Of a stretch of 64,000 nucleotides of DNA, positions 1 to 11,313 are shown piece by piece (the stretch's first letter is position 1; the number at the start of each line of letters is the position of its first letter). Both the position numbers and the translations under genes were made by a program. Source of the stretch: Adiantum capillus-veneris (Eukaryota; Streptophyta; Polypodiopsida; Polypodiales; Pteridaceae); assembly GCA_014529385.2 (NCBI GenBank), contig CM043942.1, positions 109,197,141-109,261,140 on the forward strand, written 5' to 3'. The notes beneath the pieces were generated by a model. The model made no database searches and was not told the origin of the DNA. It worked only from the letters and a program-made list of their open reading frames with translations.

Positions 1-427
1 AGGAATGAATTTGTGCTTATTGTTGTTGTATTGCATGAATGCTTGAATTTTAGCATAATCAAGTAGATTATATGAATCATGAAAACTTGTATGACCGAGT
101 TTAATTTCAAGGCAACAAACATTGATTTAGGATATGGCTTGGATTAAAATAACATAAGAAAGGAAAAAAACATTGTCACATAAGAATCTAGAATTCATGT
201 TAAAAGACCTTTTGAAACTTTGTGTAGTTAGTTGATGTCATGAGAGAAAATGATTGTTTGGAACTAATCTTTGTGTGGTTCTAGCATTGAGAGACTATGA
301 CACGCTATACCTTTGATGATATCCCAATCTTCTTCGAAAATCTAGAAGAAGATGTTGATGATTTTCTTGTTGATTTTAGAATGGTTTGTCGTATCCTTGG
401 TAAAAGGGGTGACATTGAAAAAGGGGA
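1..427 (+). repeat. Copy A: internal 5' region and truncated gag of a gag-only LTR retroelement
   Basis: These bases match 4242-4668 almost base for base, so this is the start of the internal region of the element seen complete at 4228-6749. The gag ATG is at 297-299 and the frame runs about 44 codons before the sequence jumps, at a shared TTTTC, into LTR sequence equivalent to 6870 of copy B. The deletion removes about 2.2 kb: most of gag, the downstream region, the polypurine tract and the first ~120 bp of the LTR. The window opens exactly at the end of the primer-binding region, so the upstream LTR is out of view. Confidence 0.8.
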
Positions 428-2010
428 TTTTCCCCATATTTTCTTAAAATCCCTCAATTAGCTAGTCACAAGGCTAGTTGAGCAAAAAAATTTAAAAAAA
501 TTAAAAATGTATATTATAGCCTCTTTATGTGTAAATATTCCATTGTATATAGGGCCTAAATATAAGGATTTTTTATAATTATTTTGGTATTTATTTAAAT
601 ATTTATATTTAGGTGTGTGTTGTTTATCCTATGTACATTGACTCACCATTACCACAATTTTTCTTACCATACTCTTTATTCCATAAAGAAATAATTTCAT
701 GCAAGCTTCTCTTATTTTTGGTGTAACTCCATCCCAACAAAAATCCAAAAAAACTAGTTTTATTTATGTGTGTATATTTTTTTCACTATTGTGATTTTTT
801 TCCTTCCTACATCTATTCTCTATTACTCTCATAAATTAGAACACCAAAAATATTCATCTTTTTATGATAGACTTATAATGAGAGAGATTTATTTTGACCC
901 GCTTATATTTTTTCCACCTATATTATTTATATTTGACATGTACACATTTTTTTAGACCCCTCAAAATTTGATTTCCTTAGTTGTACTATTCATTTATATC
1001 ATGATCTCAACAAAATCTTCAATTATAGACCTACCAAATAAGGTCAAGGATACGTGACATGCATACATGCACTATAGAGGGCTCGCTCTTGGAGGCATTC
1101 AAAAGAATCATCCAAAGAAGGACCCCACAATGACTTTGTGCAATCGAAAAAGAAAGTGAGTTTTGCTGAATTTTTAAAGGTCACTTGCTCTTCGAATTTG
1201 AAAAGATAATGCAAACAAAAGTTGTAGCTCGTGGGCTGAAATTTTACCTCAAATTTTGTCATATTTTTTTGAGCTATGAGCTGTGAGCTATGATTTTATT
1301 GGTGGACCCCAGTTTGCCCATTCTATGCAGCCACACTCCCTCTTCCACTTTATCATTTTCCTCTTTCACACACACTTCTCCACTCATCATCCCCACCTCT
1401 CTCACCACTCCTCTCTGCACCCTACTCACCTTCTTCTCAACCTTGAAGAATAAGAGAAATCATGGTGAACTCATGTCTCCTACACACACTTCCATTCCAA
1501 AATTGACCACCTAGTCTCATTTTGCCTCTTCCATATTACCCATATCTATAAAAAAAACCACAAAAATCAGCCTCTTCTCTTGAAAGACAGCACCATGTTG
1601 ATTGATTACTCATATTCAATTACCTTGGTTCCGAAGGAAGGTCAAGAGTGGAGAAAAACCTACCGTCAAAGATAGTGGACCGTCAACAAGCGTCAGAATT
1701 GACCCTACTCAAGACACTTGGAGCATCAACATTGTAAGAAATCCATGTTTTCTTACCTATTAAGAGTTTTTTCTTCCTTATTTGTATCCTACATGGATAC
1801 TCCCATTGTAAATATCCAATTCCATTTGTAAATCAATAAAAATACTAACTCTACTAATTTACTAACACTAACTTAATATGAAAAGTCCTATCACCTCCAC
1901 TTCTCTCCTCTCTCTTTTCTTCATCTATGCCCACCAACTTCTTGATAATTCCAAGCAAAAGAAATTAGATAAACCATTGTTAGAGGAGTAACCCTAGCCC
2001 TCAAAATTGC

Positions 2011-2018
2011 TATAAAAG
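2011..2018 (+). promoter_or_regulatory. TATA box of the LTR promoter
   Basis: TATAAAAG lies inside the LTR, in the sequence GCTATAAAAGGAGGG. It is placed where a Pol II promoter would give an RNA starting in the LTR and running through the primer-binding site into gag at 4538. Activity is inferred from sequence only. Confidence 0.55.
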
Positions 2019-2460
2019 GAGGGTGTAGCTAGCACAAAACGGGGAAGCCATAAGCAAGAGCACTATGCTATAGCTTGAGAAGCCAAGCTCAACCTCTCTA
2101 GAAGGAGTTCTTGAGTGGAAGCTCATTGTCTTATGCATATGCATGTGTTGTATTAGGGGTGATTAGCAAGGGAACTCTATGCCATTGTAAGAGAGAGTGA
2201 TCATTCAATTGAGAGTAGGAAATCTATCATTTCTCCTACTAGTGTAAGCCCAACATTTGCTGAATCAAGGAGGGTGGATTTGGACTAAGCTTGGATACTT
2301 TGTCTCTCTTCCAACGTGAAGTAATGGACAACAATGATGTGTAAGTGTCTTGGTGTTTTTTTAAAGTTCTTGATAGCTTGTCTCTGGGTGTTGTCATCAA
2401 TTTAGCCATAAATCCCACATACTGTAAGAGGGCGCCAGGGTGGAGAGGACTCCCCTTGCC

Positions 2461-3806
2461 TTAACACTAGAATGGTAACCTAACAAGACATAAAAGTGTC
2501 CTTTCAAGGTTTTGGGACAAAATTCCAAAACCATAGTAGATCCACTCATTTTGAGAAATCCTTTCATGAGCTTATAGTTCAATAACTACTACATATGGAA
2601 AAAATGAGAAACTTGTAATTTTTCTCATCCCTTGGTCACTACAAGCCTCCAAAGTTGATGGACCAGTGCATTTTGCCTAAACCAACAATTTCTTACGGTT
2701 GATTGCATATAAATAAGAGTGGAGATTTTTGTAGGACATGAGATATAATGCCCCGTTAACTTCAATGGGTTGGTGAACAAAACATATGGTTGCTTTTACC
2801 TCACTAATTGTTTTTTGGGAAAAAAACATTAGGTACAAAAAAGTTGCATTTTTGCCATTTTGCGGATCTATCATCAAAGTTATTATAGTCACGCTCAATA
2901 CAGATACTATATACATGTTTTCTTAGTTCCCTTTGGGCCTCTGGATTCAAAAGGAGCGATGGAACATGTCAAAAGGATAATGGATCTCTTACAATTAGAA
3001 CCTTAGGGGCAATGATAAAGTGCTAAATACAGCAAACATGAAAAAACTGGGTTTAGCATTATGACCTCTAGAAACCCATAGAAACTACTCAATATCTAGC
3101 CAAGTTTGTAGTCTATGATTAGATATGGTTACTACCTACAAAATACACACAATTGGCCTAAGAAACTAGCAATATTGAGAAAGTTATACTTGCTACTCTA
3201 AAATGTATTATATTCTTCAGCAATCCAAAAACTCAACCATCATCATATACTATGCTATATAGCATATTAGGTCCCCCAAACTCAAGGAAGATTAGCTTTA
3301 TTTTATACACTACACTTACACAATCAAAATAGAATTTGGATATCAAGAAAGCTACCAAAAAAATCATAAAAGTGCTAATTTTGGCCAAAAAACAGGATTA
3401 TGCAATTCTTGTAAATTGGTCATAACTTTCAATTTTAACACTTAGCTCTCCCTACCAGCATCAAAACATGTTGAGAACTATGAAGGCCTAACCTCTAGCC
3501 ATCTAAACCTCACAAACATGAAGTTTAGAGTGGTATAGTTGCCAAAAATTGGAAAAAAGCCAAAAACAGGACCCGTTTTTTCCCACAGTTTAGGTTCAAA
3601 AATGTTGTGCAAGAGTAAGGTTAATGGTGAGATCGATACTAAAAAAAAATGCTAAGTTTTTTTCTGCTCATAAGGCAACTTTGTGGATATACAGCACCTA
3701 GAAATTCATTTTCATACTCTTCAAATAATTCAAGCAAAATGGTCACTTAACAGGACACAAAAGTGTCCAAGGACATAAAAGTGTCCTGTTACCATTCTAG
3801 TGTTAA
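2461..3806. mobile_element. Non-autonomous DNA transposon with CACTAG termini flanked by TTAA
   Basis: The two ends are perfect 19-bp inverted repeats: TTAACACTAGAATGGTAAC at 2461-2479 and its reverse complement at 3788-3806. The palindromic motif GGACAC-AAAA-GTGTCC and close variants lie just inside both ends (about 2486-2500 and 3752-3786), like the subterminal repeats of CACTA elements. The interior (~1.3 kb) has no credible coding frame. If TTAA is the target duplication, the element proper is 2465-3802 with CACTAG ends. CACTA elements normally make 3-bp duplications, so the TTAA flanks are atypical. It is inserted in the retroelement LTR. Confidence 0.75.
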
Positions 3807-4017
3807 GACAGTGATTGGGGTGGTTTTTTTTGTGATATGTTGTGGTGTAATTTACTCAAGCTATGTTGAACAAATACTAATCTCACTTTGATTGGTCATG
3901 ACAGATTTGTAAGAAGGTATTAATGCAACAAGCACCCCCTCCCCGTTCTCTCTCTTTCTTACATATATAATTGTGTTTGCTTGATCACTGTCGATACATT
4001 TCAAAGCAGCCCAAGCA

Positions 4018-4049
<32 letters not shown>

Positions 4050-4227
4050 ACGCGTCCTAGTTCGCATCCAAAATTAGGTGGTGCCCCAAATTTGTGTAGG
4101 GTTAGGTTGTGGGTTTGTGTGTGTGTTTGTTGTTTTTTTCCAACCCCAACCCAATTGAGTAGCACGGGAGCCTAGAAGAGTTCTTAGAGGCCACTCTTCT
4201 TGTTGCCCACCCCGGACCGCCTCAAAT

Positions 4228-4244
4228 TGGTGCCCCCACTGAGG
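4228..4244 (+). other. Primer-binding-site-like sequence, copy B
   Basis: TGGTGCCCCCACTGAGG follows the LTR end CTCA by three bases. The nested element at 21363 has the near-identical TGGCGCCCCCACTGAGG directly after its own 5' LTR, which supports its role as reverse-transcription primer site in two different elements. The cognate tRNA was not identified. Confidence 0.6.
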
Positions 4245-4537
4245 AATGACTTTGTGCTTATTGTTGTTGTATTGCATGAATGCTTGAATTTTAGCATAAT
4301 CAAGTAGATTATATGAATCATGAAAACTTGTATGACCGAGTTTAATTTCAAGGCAACAAAAATTGATCTAGAATATGGCTTGGATTAGAATAACATAAGA
4401 AAGGAAAAAAACATTGTCACATAAGAATCTAGAATTCATGTTGAAAGACCTTTTAAAACTTTGTGTAGTTAGTTGATGTCATGAGAGAAAATGATTGTTT
4501 GGAACTAATCTTTGTGTGGTTCTAGCATTGAGAGACT

Positions 4538-5791
4538 ATGACACGTTATACCTTTGATGATATCCCAATCTTCTTCGAAAATCTAGAAGAAGATGTTGAT
4601 GATTTTCTTGCTGATTTTAGAATGGTTTGTCGTATCCTTGGTAAAAGGGATGACATTGAAAAAGGGGATTTTCTATTGCTATGCCTTAGAAGCAATATTG
4701 AGCAATGGTTTTGGAGTATGTCTTCTCAGATTGAAGATGGATATACCCAAATTTCCAAAGCTTTGAAGACCAGATTCTCTAAATTTCCAACAACGGAGAA
4801 AGCATGGGCTTCATTAGGGAGACTTCAACAACATGGTGAAGACTACTATGCTTATGAGAATATTTTTTCTCATCAATGGGGAGGATGTGGATTTAGTTCT
4901 ACATTTCCAGATTATGTAAAAATGGAGCAATTTATTTCGGGTTTGTCTCCTTTCCTAAAGACTAAGGTTACTTGTACTGGACCCTCTACCTTTGAAGAAG
5001 CGGTCACTATTGCCCAAAGGAAGTTTCACAAGTACTTCTACATCAAAAATGGTTTCCATCATGCTGGAAGAACCGACCATCATGAAAGTGTTTCTATCAA
5101 GGATTCATCTCCTTTGCCATACTTGTCTCCTTCTACTCTGACAAATGTTGAAGAAGTTACTTACATGCCAACTGATTATTCAAGTGCTAAAGTGTGTGGC
5201 CAAGATTCAAATGTGGAATATCTTTGTTCTACCTTTATCACAAGCATGCAAAAAATGACACAAGACATCTCAAATGACAGTGATGATTCAATAATGGATA
5301 CATCCAACCTTTTGGCGGAGGATCAATTTCTAGTCCGAGCAGACGAAGCTTTTGTGCAACATGATTCTATGGAGAATGAAGACCTTGAAGGTAACTTTGA
5401 TCTTATGGAATGTTCTGAGAGTGTATCTTGTCTAAAAGAAGAGAGTGAAGAAGAAGATGAAATCATAGGTGAGGAAATCATAGACCACATTGATCATAAA
5501 GTGATGATTGTGTACATGGAATGCCAACTCCAAAACAAAGTAGAAGAGTGTGAGTTGAATCCATGTGAGGATAATCTTCAAGAAGTGTTTGAGGATGTTG
5601 AAAATCATTGGTATGACCCATGTATGTTAAGCATGGAGGAATCTATCATGCAAGAAGCCAAAGTTTTCACAAAATCAAACAGTAATCCATCAACCTTTGA
5701 GGTGGTACAATGTGAGGAGTTACAACCTTGCCAAAGGGGGGGCTTAGAAGGGGATGAAAAACATGGGAGAGTAGTAAAAATAAAATCATAA
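4538..5791 (+). CDS. Gag-like protein of a gag-only (TR-GAG type) LTR retroelement
   Basis: An intact 417-codon frame starts 294 bp after the primer-binding site. Residues ~1-170 have the layout of a retrotransposon Gag domain (Retrotrans_gag type): a Trp-rich segment EQWFWSM, then GRLQQHGEDYYAYENIF, then FISGLSPFLKTKV and a final TFEEAVTIAQRKF helix. The second half (~200-417) is acidic and rich in E, D and S, and no CCHC zinc knuckle is present. No protease, reverse transcriptase or integrase lies between it and the polypurine tract at 6736, so the element must borrow pol enzymes from a partner. The ATG follows AGAGACT; a truncated copy with the same start is at 297. The frame has no stops, suggesting a fairly recent copy. 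Confidence 0.75.
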   Translation: MTRYTFDDIPIFFENLEEDVDDFLADFRMVCRILGKRDDIEKGDFLLLCLRSNIEQWFWSMSSQIEDGYTQISKALKTRFSKFPTTEKAWASLGRLQQHGEDYYAYENIFSHQWGGCGFSSTFPDYVKMEQFISGLSPFLKTKVTCTGPSTFEEAVTIAQRKFHKYFYIKNGFHHAGRTDHHESVSIKDSSPLPYLSPSTLTNVEEVTYMPTDYSSAKVCGQDSNVEYLCSTFITSMQKMTQDISNDSDDSIMDTSNLLAEDQFLVRADEAFVQHDSMENEDLEGNFDLMECSESVSCLKEESEEEDEIIGEEIIDHIDHKVMIVYMECQLQNKVEECELNPCEDNLQEVFEDVENHWYDPCMLSMEESIMQEAKVFTKSNSNPSTFEVVQCEELQPCQRGGLEGDEKHGRVVKIKS

Positions 5792-6006
5792 AAGGAAACT
5801 ATCAGAAGGGTATCATTCTCTCCAATGGTGTTTTAGTGGATAGCTCTTCATTCATGGGACAATCTCTTAGCAAGAAAATCCAAGCTTTTGAAGCCCCAAT
5901 CATCTTCACATTGGGTTTCACCTCTTCAAAGTCAACTTCTCCTCTCTTCACATATACCTTTTATCGGGGGCACCATACCTTCTTAAGTGGAAGAGGACAT
6001 GAATAA

Positions 6007-6702
6007 TTGGTGATGAACAGATGTTTCCAAACCTTCTTCATTTGGTTCTTTGGTGTATGGAGGTCGCACATTGTGATGCTTCTAGTCTTCATCATAGATG
6101 AAAAACTTGTTGATTGCTACATGTGGATATTTCATCAATCAATACCAAAATCTATTCTCTTCCAATGTGTTGGAAGCAATAGAAACCTTCATCTATTATC
6201 TACTTATGTGGTAAACTATTTGCAATATCTTCCAATAGCAACTGGAAGCATGGATCAAGCTTTCCTAAATCATGAAGGCCTATCCAAGTTGAAACAATTT
6301 TATGAGCTACAGTTCAGGAATTTGCTTATACAAGCTCTTGAAGATCGTAGCAGATACATCAACTTTACACAGGAGGAAGAGCAACCAATCTTTTATATCA
6401 CATTCATAGTGATAGATGCAATAATGGACAACAATAAAATGTACAAGTTTCTTCAACCGAAATCAGTAAGTGATTCCATACCATACATCTCTCTTTGGGA
6501 AAGATATTTCAAGATCTTTGATCCTGGGGGGTGCTTATGGAAACTTTCTCAATGGAGGAGGTTTACTCAGTCACTTCATTACATCCTTCTATTAGCTCTG
6601 AGAACCTTTCATATCACAAAAGATTTTTTAATCATACAACAAAGGTTCTTCAAAGATGAGAGCAGACAAAGACAGATGTTACACAATCTACATGTTGTAT
6701 GA
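6007..6702 (+). CDS. Unrecognised 231-codon ORF in the gag-only element
   Basis: An open frame lies between gag and the polypurine tract. The predicted protein begins with two hydrophobic stretches (FFIWFFGVW and MLLVFIIDE) and then becomes mixed and basic, with KQFYELQFRNLLIQALEDRSR and a Trp-rich segment LWKLSQWRRF. I recognise no domain. It could be a remnant of a second element protein or simply a chance frame; its position inside the element, just before the polypurine tract, is the only argument for function. Confidence 0.3.
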   Translation: MVMNRCFQTFFIWFFGVWRSHIVMLLVFIIDEKLVDCYMWIFHQSIPKSILFQCVGSNRNLHLLSTYVVNYLQYLPIATGSMDQAFLNHEGLSKLKQFYELQFRNLLIQALEDRSRYINFTQEEEQPIFYITFIVIDAIMDNNKMYKFLQPKSVSDSIPYISLWERYFKIFDPGGCLWKLSQWRRFTQSLHYILLLALRTFHITKDFLIIQQRFFKDESRQRQMLHNLHVV

Positions 6703-6735
6703 TCGGATAAATGGTACATGAATGTACCATTATCT

Positions 6736-6749
6736 AATGGGGGGCTTAA
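6736..6749 (+). other. Polypurine tract, copy B
   Basis: AATGGGGGGCTTAA sits immediately before the LTR start TGATAGCC at 6750. It is the expected plus-strand primer for reverse transcription and fixes the 3' end of the internal region. Confidence 0.6.
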
Positions 6750-7573
6750 TGATAGCCGTTTTTCGGCTATCCAAATTTCCATTGTGAGCTACCTCACCCT
6801 ACCAAAATCACCCAAACACTGTGGCTATCCTTACCATTTCATTGTACATAGGCGTGTGTGAGTTAGGAGACTTTTCCCATATTTTCTTTAAATCCCTCAA
6901 TTAGCTAGTCACAAGGCTAGTTGAGCAAAAAAATAAAAAAATAGTAAAAAATGTATATTATGGCCTCTTTGTGTGTAAATATTTCATTGTATATAAGGCC
7001 TCAATATAAGGATTTTTCATAATTATTTTGGTATTTATTTAAATATTTATATTTAGGTGTGTTTTGTTTATGCTATGTACATTGACTCACCATTACCACA
7101 ATTTTTCTTACTATACTCTTTATTCCATAAAAAAATAATTTCATGCAAGCTTCTCTTATTTTTGGTGTAACTCCATCCCAACAAAAATCCAAAAAAACTA
7201 GTTTTATTTATGTGTGTATATTTTTTTCACTATTGTGATTTTTTTCCTTCCTACATCTATTCTCTATTACTCTCATAAATTAGAACACCAAAATATTTAT
7301 CTTTTTATGATAGACTTATAATGAAAGAGATTTATTTTGACCCGCTTATATTTTTTCCACCTATATTATTTATATTTGACATGTACATATTTTTTTAAAC
7401 CACTCAAAATTTGATTTCCTTAGTTGTACTATTCATTTATATCATGATCTCAACAAAATCTTCAATTATAGACCTACCAAATAAGGTCAAGGGTACGTGA
7501 CATGCATGCATGCACTATGGAGGGCTCACTCTTGGAGGCATTCAAAAAAATCATCCAAAGAAGGACCCCACAA
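6750..7573 (+). repeat. Downstream LTR fragment of copy B
   Basis: It starts TGATAGCC, where GATAGCCG and CGGCTATC form a perfect hairpin around five T. From 6870 it matches 428-1130 closely. At 7573 (ending ...CCCCACAA) the match stops abruptly and unrelated sequence begins, whereas the other copy continues with TGACTTTGTG. This LTR is therefore truncated to 824 bp by a later insertion or deletion. Confidence 0.75.
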
Positions 7574-8237
7574 GGCTCATTAACACCAATAGGTCGCTCT
7601 CCCTAAGGTCCGTGACCCAAAACCCAAACCCTAAACACCCGGTGCAGAATCACGTAGGATGTATGACAGATTTTTGCAAGTCGTCGTTTTTAAAAACTAA
7701 AGTGCCTAATGTGTAGCTCTACTCATTGCGAACGCGTGGATATGTTGAAATGAAAAAACGGACAACGTATGCTCACCGAATCACCAGATATAGCTCGTGG
7801 GTCAATCTCGCAAAGCCGGGTTGTACGCCTACAATGTAGGTGTTGACGTGTAACTCTCTCTAGGGGCAACACGCTGCACTTCTCTGCACTCGATTCCAAC
7901 CCCCAGTGTGCGCGTAGCATCAAGATAAAATCTCACTCTCTCTCGTACACAGAGTACGCTCAACTCACACAGACAAAACTTATAAAAAATGACAAAAGGT
8001 TTTTTTGCATTAAGGTCAAAAGTGGTATAAATACCTTACAATCTCAAACCCTAATGTTCCAATTTAACCATTTACTAAGTCTAAATGTCAAAAACGGAAT
8101 ACAATTAAAAAGCTTCTGCAAGCCCCACTATTTACAAAGGTGAAATGATGATTTCTTCTCAATTAATGATTAATTACAAAGAAAATTAGTATCCCGCCGG
8201 ACAATCATCCTCCTTTGAGTGTATCCAGCCGCTAACA
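7574..8237 (-). repeat. Possible minus-strand LTR fragment
   Basis: On the minus strand a purine tract (8258 down to 8238, GGAGGGGGGGAG core) is followed by TGTTAGCGGCTGG, the arrangement of a polypurine tract and LTR start. The fragment would run left to the break with the copy B LTR at 7573. No matching second LTR or coding region was found; a similar TGTTGGCGGAT occurs on the minus strand from 8763. I see no gene here. Confidence 0.3.
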
Positions 8238-9809
8238 CTCCCCCCCTCCTAGATTCTGGATAATTGTTGTGATATACTTTTTGTAATATATAGAACTTAT
8301 GGCACTTTACATGTCTCTGCACTATACATGTCTCTACACTTCTGAATGTCTCAGAACCACTTTTTAGTGGTGCTAAATCCCTAAAACGTGGTTAAATTTT
8401 TATTGTGTTATTGCAACAATTTTTCTGGAACTGCAACACCATTTAATGGTGATGTTTGGGGGGAGTGGTGAAGCATTCTTAACCACTTTTTAGTGGTGCT
8501 AAACCACTTTAGCACCACAAAAAGATGGGTATTTGGCTCTTGAAAGCGTTGTAGGAAATCTCCTCTTGTGTACTTTGGAAGGCTGTAACTTAGACATTGG
8601 GTAGAGAACTCTATAGGAAGTAGTCAATAGTCGGTCGAGTGTAGGTTGACACCCTATGCTTGCTTTCACGTGCCTGCGGGTCGAGCTTCGTCCTTAGCTG
8701 ACAAATCTTGTTAGGTGAGTTCTCGCTGTGCTGACATCCGTCGTGGCGTATCCGCCAACACACTATTAAAAAAATGATTGGTAAAATTGGGTACAAATAC
8801 TTGCAACATTGCTAAGTAATCAACAATGTTATGAACAACCAACTTGGTTAACTTTAGAGATTAAAAAGAGAACTAGATAAATTGCACAAACTTAATCAAC
8901 TTATCTATAAGCACCCATGCCAAGCATGACCTCTGATGGTGCCCGGTAGACCCATAAGTAATCTCCTAGATATGTTGCACATAAAGTGTGAAATGCTTTA
9001 TAAGCTACCAATTTCAAATATGCATGCCGTTACAAATTAGCCTTTGGTAAACACTAGGGCCCATAGCACCTAGTGTGCATGCCTTAACAAAAATTGATTC
9101 GAACCTGCATTTTCATGAGTATAATTGCCAATGCTTATGGCATATATAATGCTCATAACACACATGAAAGAGGAGGGTAACTTTCTATTGCAATCATTTG
9201 TATACCTTGCTCAAAATTTGAGCCATAATAGAATGTGAGAGAGAAATCACATCTAGGCACAAACAATGAAACATTTTTATTAACAATACATAGCCTTTCT
9301 ATATGTGTACACAACCATTCGTTCAACTTGTAACCTTAACAAGCCTTTCTAAGTAGTCGACAATTTTTGCCACTGAAATTGTTCTTGATATTAAGTGCTT
9401 AAAATGGTATGTGAAATGGATTTGACCAACTCCTAGGGACTCTATTGTAAGTACGTACGCACCAATGTTAGTCCCATGGACTCATATTCTCCACATGTGG
9501 AGAATATGTCTCATATAATGACGTCAAGAAAACTGACATCCAACAAGTACGATAGGTACTTGTGTGTGGAGTTAAATGTAAACACTCACATGAGTGAGAG
9601 TTCAAAATTTGAAATTTAAATTTAGCGTACTTATCAATTTTCAAGAATCGTCACCCTGGGCATTGGAAGTCAAAGCAACCTATGGTATGGTCGTCAACAT
9701 TGGAGTCAATTCATAGCTCTAGATGTCAATGTGCTTTCAATGTGCTTCGTGTACTTATTTTGCCTACACTCTAGCAAGCTATAAATGCTTTGGAGTGACC
9801 ATGCACCCA

Positions 9810-9841
<32 letters not shown>

Positions 9842-11313
9842 GGAGATATGCTCCTATAAGCCTTGCTTTTCTTTTCCACTTGCTAGCACCTCCAAAGAGA
9901 TACTAGCCATTGAATATATAAGCCAACCTCTTGAGTGTCCTTGATGCAAAGCCTTTATCCTTAGTTAAAACATGACCAATGTACCATGGTGCATCTTATG
10001 GCAGTGTCATACTAGACAAATTCAAAAGAAAATTAACCCCGTCAACTATTGACCTTGTCGAGTAGGATATTGTACTAGAAACATAAACAACACTATAGTA
10101 ATGGCACAAAGAAAGCATACCTGAGTTGCCCAATACTGTTTGCATGCACCCATGAATAATTGGCCTTCAAAACCTATTGGATTTGACTTGCCTACAATGG
10201 GTTGATCATAATGATTATTAACGGCATCGAGTTCAAAAAACTTGCCTAAGAGCTATACCCTAGTAATTCCCGAACTAAAGAAATACATGCACATCGATTT
10301 CTTGAATTGCAATAAATGATCGGCCTTGTCGAATCCCTTAACCTTACAAGCCACAAGCCTTGCATGTACTAGCCTTACTGCTCTTGGATAACTTACCAAT
10401 TGTTGTTGATGATTCTTGAATTCTTTGGAGAAAGATCTTTTGCTTGAAATCTCAAAATCTTGCCCATCTTCCTTGCTTTTGCATGTCATAGCTCAGAATA
10501 AGCGTTGACTTTCTAGCCCAACTTTGGGAACTAGTGTTGTTGGTAGACATTCATGCCCATAGAACCTAAACAATTGAATCAAATTTAAAATTTTCAAATA
10601 TTGCATTAATACTTACTTTGTCTCGAGGAAGTCCCCAATGTTGAAGTTCTTGTTCTGTGCCCGTGGCAAATTCCCATCCTTTTTAGTCCAAGCCCCATGG
10701 CTTAGGTAGAAGGACATCTACAAATTTTTGAGGTCACAAGGTTGACCATTTTTGAGGTCACAAGGTTGACCTCCATGCATGCCCATGATTCTTTACTGTC
10801 ACATGCCTTGTATGAATGTGACATGGGTTTGGTGGTTTCATACGGCCATTCGTCTCCTTGAGGAATGCCAGCTTGTCTTTGGTTCTCCTTTTGCATGCCA
10901 AATATGTCCAACTTTGCCAGCTCTTGCCGTAGTCAAGATTTCCCTTTTGCACCGGATGCGGCCCTCAGGGCCTTCACAACCCTCACATGGCCCCTTTCTT
11001 TAGCCGAGCTTGACTTCGCTGCCAGTGAAATTTTTTGCATACCGTGCACAATCTCTCCATGAGCCAGAGATGATGAAAATGGAATCTCCCCATGAGTTGG
11101 AGTCAAAGCGGTCCATGGGTTGCTGTAGACATCGTGGCTCTAAGGCCATCACCATCTTTGCACACAGCCCTTGGCCAAAAATAGGAGCCAACTAAGGCCT
11201 CAAGTATGAACCCTCCAATCCAATCCATGGCAGCTACTGTAAACAATATTGCGAGCAAAATTTCTTTATGGCGCTCTCATACATTCTCAAATGTGCTCAT
11301 TGCGGCATTGAGG
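8238..11313. other. Gene-free stretch with palindromes and a TA microsatellite
   Basis: No coding frame looks real. Visible items: CCACTTTTTAGTGGTGCTAAA twice (about 8357 and 8483), the second running into a GTGGTGCTAAA / TTTAGCACCAC hairpin (8493-8518); a perfect 26-bp palindrome at 9483-9508; (TA)n at 9814-9841; and a 24-bp tandem duplication of TTTTTGAGGTCACAAGGTTG at about 10724-10771. It may be old, unrecognisable transposon sequence. Confidence 0.5.

Larger units (their letters stand above)
428..4224 (+). repeat. Long LTR shared between tandem copies A and B
   Basis: Bases 428-1130 match 6870-7573, the LTR downstream of copy B. The sequence then runs directly into the primer-binding site of copy B at 4228, so it serves as 3' LTR of A and 5' LTR of B. 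Removing the inserted DNA transposon at 2461-3806 leaves about 2.45 kb. It contains a clear TATA box at 2011 and a CT-rich stretch (4018-4044) near its end, which is CTCA at 4224. No coding sequence is supported in it; the short open frames are chance. Confidence 0.7.

Noticed and set aside
7510-7923. Two 66-68 codon ORFs
   Set aside because: One spans the abrupt LTR break at 7573, the other has no supporting feature; both are chance length.
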